Source: Deltaproteobacteria bacterium (GTDB lineage Bacteria > Myxococcota_A > Polyangia > Polyangiales > Houyiibacteriaceae). Taken from it: a stretch of 64,000 nucleotides of DNA. Position numbers and translations under genes: made by a program. This document shows positions 59,488-64,000 of this stretch, piece after piece. The stretch is from the NCBI GenBank assembly GCA_017644045.1, contig JAEPMI010000009.1, positions 1-64,000 on the forward strand, read 5' to 3'. The notes under the pieces are model-generated. The model was not told where the DNA came from. It saw only the letters and a program-made list of their open reading frames with translations, and searched no databases. Position 1 is the first letter of the stretch, and every line of letters starts with the position of its first letter.

Positions 59488-62006
59488 CCGTCGACCCCGT
59501 GCACGAGTCGGAAGCCGACCACCGGGAAGCGTGCGTGCGGCGCCGCGGCGAATCGCGACGCGGCGCGCACGTCCTTGGCGGTGCCACCCCACGCGCCGCC
59601 TCGGATCACCCGGGCAGCATCGCCTGAAGGCGGCTCCCCGACGACCAGGGTCTCCCCGTCGGCGCACGGGCCGGAGGGCGTCCACTCCTCGAGACACCAG
59701 TCCCGGACGTTGCCCGCGAGTCCGCGAACGCCGTAGGGGCTCTCGTCGGTGGAGTGTCCGTGGATGCTCTCACGGCCCGGCGTCTCCGAGGTCGACCCGG
59801 TGACGCGAGCCCAGATGGGCTCCCCTTCATCGCCCCAGGGGTAGTAGCGCCCATCCACACCGCGCGCGGCCTTCTCCCATTCGAGCTCGCTGGGCAAACG
59901 CCACGGCCTGCCGGACCGCTTCGCGAGCCACTCGGCGTAGGCCATCGCCGAGCTCCAGCTCACCAACGCCACCGGCCAGTCGAGGTCGACCACGCGGCCG
60001 AGCTCGTCGGGGGCGACGGCGAAGCGCCCCTCGGTATCGCGCGCGAAGGCGGGAATGGACGCGCCCTCCACCGTGGCTGACTCCTGCAGGCGAGGGACAT
60101 GGCGCTCGGCGTCCGCCGCTCGACCGCTCGCGACCAGGTCGTCGAGAAACGCCAGGTACTCCTGGTTGGTCACGGGAAACCGACGCATCACGAACGCATC
60201 GACCCACACCCGACGAAGCGACACGGGCTCGATGGCACCGTCGTCGCCACCGATGGTGGCCCAGCCCGCGGCGACGGGGACGTCGTCTTCGCCCAGCGGG
60301 ATCGCTTCGAACGGCGTCAGAGGATCGGCCTCCACCCAGCGGTCGCCACGCGCGGCGACGAGAGGCAGTCGCACCGTTCGCCCGCCTCGCGAGAGGATGG
60401 CGAGGTACCGGCCGGGGTCGAGCGGCACCGAGCACACCCCTGGCTGGTAGGTCGACTCCGATGCCGGCTCCGGCACCCAGCGCCGGTCCAGCCGCCTCAG
60501 TGGGTGAACGGTCATCGCCGTGGTCGCGTCGAGCGTGAACGTGACCTCGGCTGGCTCCGAGAGCGCGTCGCGGTCCGCGACGGTTCCGTGGGTGACGACC
60601 AACTCGCGCCAGCGGCGTGCCTCCGACTCGTTGCGGGCACGCTCGGCGCGACGGAGGCTCGCGAAGGCGCTGTCGACCAACGCTCTGCGCGCCTCTTCGA
60701 GCTCGGGGTCGTGCTGAAGGGCCAGGCGGAGCTCCTCGAGGAAGCGCGCTTCTTCCACCTCCTCGAGCCGCTTCGCGCTCCGCACGCGCTCCTCCGCATC
60801 CCAGACGGGTCGCTTCCGCTCGAGCGGCGCGTGTGATGGTGTCTCCGCGCGGAGGGTCGCCAAGTGCGCCTCCGCCGCCCGTGAGCGAGTTCGCTCTCGA
60901 CCGAGGCGCTCGTGTCGCTCCTCAGCGCTCGCCAAGAGCGCTCGCGCGCGCTTGCGCCGCAAGTCGCCATCGAGCCATCGCCGCAGCTGCTCGGCGAGGG
61001 CCGCGCCATTGGGGGTGCGTTCCTCCGGATCGAGTCGGATGGCGCGCTCGACGATGGCGCCGAGCTCCTCACTCGGGAGCACGCTGTCGCGATTGAGGCG
61101 CTCGGTCAGCTCCGCCTCCGTCCCGGGGAGCAGTCGGCGCATGAGGGTGGGCGGGCTGCCGTCGAACGCGCGTTCACCGACCAGCACCTCGAAGAGCACG
61201 AGACCGAACGAGTACACGTCCGAGGCCACCCCAGCGGGTGCCCCCCGCGCCTGCTCCGGCGACAGGTAGGCCATGGTGCCGACGATGTCTCCGTCGCGGG
61301 TCAGAACCTCGTCGTCGGCGTCTGACTCGCCGTCGACAGGATGGACACCCTTCGGTTCGTCGATCCAGCGGGCGATGCCCCAGTCCATCACGAGGGCCTC
61401 GCCGAACTCACCGAGCATCAGGTTCGATGGTTTGATGTCGCGATGGACGATGCCGCGTGAGTGGGCGAACGCCAGCGTCTCGGTCATCTGATGGAGCACG
61501 CCGAAGAGTTGCCGCACCCGGCCACGAGCGTCGGCGACCGCCATCGCATGGATGTGCTGGAGCACCGCCTTCAGTGTCGCGCCGCGCACCTCTTGCATCG
61601 CGAACCACGGGCGGCCGCCGGGCAGGACGCCTCGGTCGAACACCGGCACGACGCCCGGATGCTGAAGCGCGGCGGTGACCCGCGCCTCGTGTTCGAACCG
61701 GGCGCGGAGTCTCGGCGAGTCGATGTGTTCCCAGTGGAGGAGCTTCACCGCGACGGTGCGGCCGAGCGCTCGGTCCAGCGCCAGGCGAACCTCGCCCATC
61801 CCTCCCGAGCGGAGGAGTCCGCGGTCTTCGTAGCGCTCGGGTAGCTCGCCCCGTTGCGTCGAGCGTCGCGCCGGCGTGGTGGCCACGGCTCCGTCGCGCG
61901 GCCCTGAATCGCCCGCCTCGCGCAACACGCCGACGAGGGTGCCGAGCCCTCGCCGGTCCTCGCCGAGCGAGGAGTCGACCGCCGAATCACTCTCCTCCGC
62001 AGGCAC
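59460..62006 (-). CDS. Ser/Thr protein kinase fused to formylglycine-enzyme-like domain
   Basis: A GTG at 62006 is preferred because the open frame to 62132 overlaps the divergent gene. The 848-residue protein starts with a kinase domain: glycine loop (RSGGMGEVRLA), VAVKLLHW, HRDIKPSNLMLGEFG, VMDWGIARW (DWG in place of DFG), GTMAYLSPEQARG. A long charged coiled coil follows (about residues 340-460), then a beta region. The C-terminal 250 residues are an FGE/sulfatase-modifying-type domain: VDAFVMRRFPVTNQEYLAFL, RLPSELEWEKAARGVDG, YPWGDE, GLAGNVRDWCLEEW, RVIRGGAWGG. Such kinase fusions are common in Myxococcota. The FGE copper Cys pair was not identified, so it may be non-catalytic. Confidence 0.85.
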   Translation of the reverse strand: MPAEESDSAVDSSLGEDRRGLGTLVGVLREAGDSGPRDGAVATTPARRSTQRGELPERYEDRGLLRSGGMGEVRLALDRALGRTVAVKLLHWEHIDSPRLRARFEHEARVTAALQHPGVVPVFDRGVLPGGRPWFAMQEVRGATLKAVLQHIHAMAVADARGRVRQLFGVLHQMTETLAFAHSRGIVHRDIKPSNLMLGEFGEALVMDWGIARWIDEPKGVHPVDGESDADDEVLTRDGDIVGTMAYLSPEQARGAPAGVASDVYSFGLVLFEVLVGERAFDGSPPTLMRRLLPGTEAELTERLNRDSVLPSEELGAIVERAIRLDPEERTPNGAALAEQLRRWLDGDLRRKRARALLASAEERHERLGRERTRSRAAEAHLATLRAETPSHAPLERKRPVWDAEERVRSAKRLEEVEEARFLEELRLALQHDPELEEARRALVDSAFASLRRAERARNESEARRWRELVVTHGTVADRDALSEPAEVTFTLDATTAMTVHPLRRLDRRWVPEPASESTYQPGVCSVPLDPGRYLAILSRGGRTVRLPLVAARGDRWVEADPLTPFEAIPLGEDDVPVAAGWATIGGDDGAIEPVSLRRVWVDAFVMRRFPVTNQEYLAFLDDLVASGRAADAERHVPRLQESATVEGASIPAFARDTEGRFAVAPDELGRVVDLDWPVALVSWSSAMAYAEWLAKRSGRPWRLPSELEWEKAARGVDGRYYPWGDEGEPIWARVTGSTSETPGRESIHGHSTDESPYGVRGLAGNVRDWCLEEWTPSGPCADGETLVVGEPPSGDAARVIRGGAWGGTAKDVRAASRFAAAPHARFPVVGFRLVHGVDGYAGGSVTS

Positions 62007-62073
62007 GTGGGCGCAGTATAGCCCGAGACGATTGCCGTCCGTCTCGCGCTCGTACGGCCCAGCGTTCATGCTC

Positions 62074-62841
62074 ATGTCCGTGAAGTACGCGCCGTCACCG
62101 GAGGTCCTCGCCCGCCTGGACGAAGCGAGCATCGAGGAAGCGCTGCGCGCGTTCTACGTGACCCACGGTGACAGCTCGTTGCGCCCCGAGGAGATCAAGA
62201 AGATCCCGCAGCTCGCGGGGATCCTGCCCGTGCTCGCGCGGACTCGCCCCGATCCGCTCCTCGTGGACGCTGCCGCGGGGCGAGCGCCGGTGGGACTGAT
62301 GGCCGCGCGGCTGCTCGGCTGGTCGAAGGTGGTGGTGATCGAGCGGGAACCCGCGCGCGCGAAGTCGGCCCGACGCGCTGCCGCTCGGGTGCCGGGCGTC
62401 GAGGTCGACGTTCGCGAGGGCGACGTGGCGGACCCGGACGTCTGGCCCGAGGGGGCCGAGGTGGTGGTCGCGCTCCATGCCTGCGGCGGAGCGTTCGACG
62501 GCGTGGTGGACCAAGCCGTCGCAGCGAGCGTGCCGTGGGTGGTCGCGGTGCCCTGCTGCTACGCGAACGCCGTCGCGTTCTCCGACGTCGCGCGCGCGTG
62601 GGCCGACGAGCTCGGAGTGTCCCCGCAGGCGCCCGTGCGGCGGCGCTTCGTCGAGTCGCTCATCGACACGGAGCGGACGCTCCGGCTCGAAGCCGCGGGC
62701 TACCGCGTGTCGGTGCAAGCGTTCGTGTCGCCGGCGGTCACGCCGCACAACCTGCTGTGGAAGGCATGGCGGGTGGGCCCGAGCCGCCGCTCCGCCGAGG
62801 CCAAGAAGCGCTGGGAGCGATGGGTGAAGGGGCCCTCCTAG
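62074..62841 (+). CDS. SAM-dependent methyltransferase (GSTCD-like)
   Basis: ATG 62074 gives 255 residues; the frame is also open from 62068. The SAM-binding region is PLLVDAAAGRAPVGLMAARL (motif I) with VVVIEREPARAKSARRAAAR, then EVDVREGDVADPD and VVVALHACGGAFD. A PCCYANAVA motif follows, as in the Methyltransf_32/GSTCD family (LHACG...PCCY). The C-terminal helices (RRRFVESLIDTERTLRLEAA) are typical. Substrate unknown; in other bacteria this family methylates RNA or small molecules. It is divergent from the kinase, with 67 bases between. Confidence 0.78.
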   Translation: MSVKYAPSPEVLARLDEASIEEALRAFYVTHGDSSLRPEEIKKIPQLAGILPVLARTRPDPLLVDAAAGRAPVGLMAARLLGWSKVVVIEREPARAKSARRAAARVPGVEVDVREGDVADPDVWPEGAEVVVALHACGGAFDGVVDQAVAASVPWVVAVPCCYANAVAFSDVARAWADELGVSPQAPVRRRFVESLIDTERTLRLEAAGYRVSVQAFVSPAVTPHNLLWKAWRVGPSRRSAEAKKRWERWVKGPS

Positions 62842-62975
62842 TCAGCTCTACCTCCGGCACCGGGCCGAGAAAAGGTGATCGCCGACGCAACCGCCGGGCG
62901 CCCCGTCCGAAGACGGGCCATGACTCACTGTCGTGTTGGCCCCTCGGGCTCCGTCCACCCGGACTGTGGGGCGCC

Positions 62976-63605
62976 ATGAGTCGGTGGGAACTGGTCACCT
63001 TGGCGGGCTTCGGCCTCTTGTGCGCGAGCTATGGGCTGGCACCCGAATACGCGGCAACCACGACGTTGGTTGCGGTACTGGTCGGGACACTCTCCGTCGT
63101 CCATCACCGAGCCTCCGCTCGCGCAGCCGCCGACGAGCTGGCCCCACTGGGCGCGAGCGTCGTCGTGAGGGTGAGCCCCGACGGCCCCGACGCGTTCCTG
63201 CTCGGAGTCCGAGGGGACGAGTCTGGCGAGTCGTTCGTGTACTGCACCGGTGAGTGCCCGAACCCCGCGATCGAGATGGTGCTGGGCCGAGACGGCTCGG
63301 TCGACGTCCCGAGCGGGAGCCGCCGCTCGGTCTTCGAGATGGACGGTCAACTCTTCGTGGTGGCTCACCGACGGGCGGGGGCGCTTCCGACCGAGATTCG
63401 CTCGGGGAAGCCGCTGGAGAGGCTCCGTGAGCTCACGGCCATCGGCCGCCCGACGATCGTGATCGGAGCGGGGCGGATGGAGATTCTCGTCGAGGGCACC
63501 GCGGACCTCGCGGCGCGAGACGCTCTCTCGGAGCTCGCGCGGCTGCTTCACGAGCTCGCCGAGGCGGGGACGGCGGAGGCGACCGAGCGCGGAGTCTACC
63601 GATAG
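62976..63605 (+). CDS. Two-helix membrane protein
   Basis: ATG 62976 begins MSRWELVTLAGFGLLCASYG and has two membrane helices in the first 45 residues (second: TTLVAVLVGTLSVV), then a soluble domain of 160 residues (LGASVVVRVSPDGPDAFLLG, SFVYCTGECPNPAIEMVLGR, VFEMDGQLFVVAHRRAGALP, IVIGAGRMEILVEGTADLAA). The layout resembles the protein at 15275. No family recognised. The 134-base gap to the methyltransferase holds its promoter. Confidence 0.62.
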   Translation: MSRWELVTLAGFGLLCASYGLAPEYAATTTLVAVLVGTLSVVHHRASARAAADELAPLGASVVVRVSPDGPDAFLLGVRGDESGESFVYCTGECPNPAIEMVLGRDGSVDVPSGSRRSVFEMDGQLFVVAHRRAGALPTEIRSGKPLERLRELTAIGRPTIVIGAGRMEILVEGTADLAARDALSELARLLHELAEAGTAEATERGVYR

Positions 63606-63640
63606 CCGGAGTCAGCGAGTCCGTCGCGTGGACGAGCTTC

Positions 63641-64000
63641 TCAACCGAAGCCGAGCGCGCCAGCGTAGCGGAGGATGAAGCGCCCCAGCAGTCGCGCGAT
63701 CGCTGCCGCGACGAGCATGAAGGCGAAAGCGAAGAGGCCGCTCGCGAACAAGGAGGACCCACTCCAGGTCGCCACCGAGAGGAAGAGCGCGGTGCTGGTA
63801 CCCAAGTAGAGGAAGGCGGCCACTGCGAAGAGCGGCAAGGAGCTCACCAACAGGAGCAGATACCGAAGGGGGGCTCGCGCAATCATCATGAAACCCGAGA
63901 TGATCTCGAGGCCGCCGAACCAGCCGTCGTCGAAGTACGCGAGGATGAACGCTGCCGGCAGGTAGAGGACCCAGCAGAAGGCGAAGATTTCTCGAGCCGG
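63641..64000 (-). CDS. Multi-helix membrane protein (cut by window end)
   Basis: The minus-strand frame runs from the right edge with no stop or clear start, ending at 63641. At least four hydrophobic helices are visible in the first 120 residues seen: IFAFCWVLYLPAAFILAYF, LRYLLLLVSSLPLFAVAAFL, TALFLSVATWSGSSLFASGL and FAFMLVAAAIARLLGRFILR. The end is RYAGALGFG. The ATG pair near 63889 is a possible internal start, but coding sense clearly continues past it. The family cannot be named from this part. Confidence 0.65.
   Translation of the reverse strand, partial: PAREIFAFCWVLYLPAAFILAYFDDGWFGGLEIISGFMMIARAPLRYLLLLVSSLPLFAVAAFLYLGTSTALFLSVATWSGSSLFASGLFAFAFMLVAAAIARLLGRFILRYAGALGFG

Noticed and set aside
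1-64000. tRNA, rRNA, CRISPR arrays, replication origin
   Set aside because: No cloverleaf with a GTTCGA-type arm in place, no rRNA sequence, no regular spacer-repeat pattern and no DnaA-box cluster were recognised by eye.

Overview
The window is GC-rich, densely coded DNA with little operon structure outside two clusters. It is rich in lipoproteins with Asp/Gly-rich linkers, RCC1-, HEAT- and LRR-repeat proteins, a TonB/AgmX-type C-terminal domain, a Ser/Thr kinase fused to a formylglycine-enzyme-like domain, and an FHA regulator. This style is typical of Myxococcota (Polyangia, perhaps a Sandaracinaceae-like organism). The taxonomic call is inference from protein style; there is no rRNA or marker gene here beyond yebC and corA. 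No tRNA, rRNA, CRISPR array or replication origin was seen.

Layout. 1-750: 5' part of a minus-strand group II intron, with the first 55 codons of its reverse transcriptase/maturase, followed by a plus-strand terminator. 868-4606: a PD-(D/E)XK-type protein converging on a minus-strand graspetide (omega-ester peptide) cluster made of a precursor peptide with two copies of a Thr/Glu/Asp core, an ATP-grasp ligase overlapping it, and a small membrane protein. 5236-6496: a RAYT-type (IS200/Y1) transposase next to a palindromic repeat whose relatives recur at about 9.5, 11.0, 18.8 and 27.4 kb. 6547-30647: mostly unrecognised secreted proteins and lipoproteins, broken up by repeats. This part includes a 950-bp segmental duplication (9843-10793 and 16139-17093), a copied gene 3' end (17095-17240 from 27230-27376), a copper monooxygenase-like lipoprotein, a degenerate haem-copper oxidase subunit I, an Rpn-type nuclease, a SUKH-type protein and an AgmX-domain protein.

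30698-44740: RCC1 lipoprotein, small hypothetical genes of the immunity/SUKH/HEAT/LRR kind, membrane proteins and a large HEAT-repeat protein. 44866-49736: a TPR-like secreted protein (frameshifted), yebC, corA, a HIT-like protein, and a Rieske protein whose domain order is the reverse of the normal ring-hydroxylase order.

49925-56828 is a tight six-gene operon joined by overlapping stop/start codons: a small Lys-rich protein, a radical SAM enzyme, a lipoprotein with membrane helices, a large secreted protein with a barrel-like end, a lipoprotein and a metzincin-like protease. I know of no described system with this composition. It is followed by a related-looking frameshifted gene and an FHA-winged-helix regulator that share an upstream motif, then a hypothetical gene, the kinase-FGE fusion, a methyltransferase and two membrane proteins, the last cut by the window end.

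At least six genes appear broken by a single-base shift. Either this is a decaying accessory region or the consensus sequence has residual indel errors; this should be settled before calling them pseudogenes.
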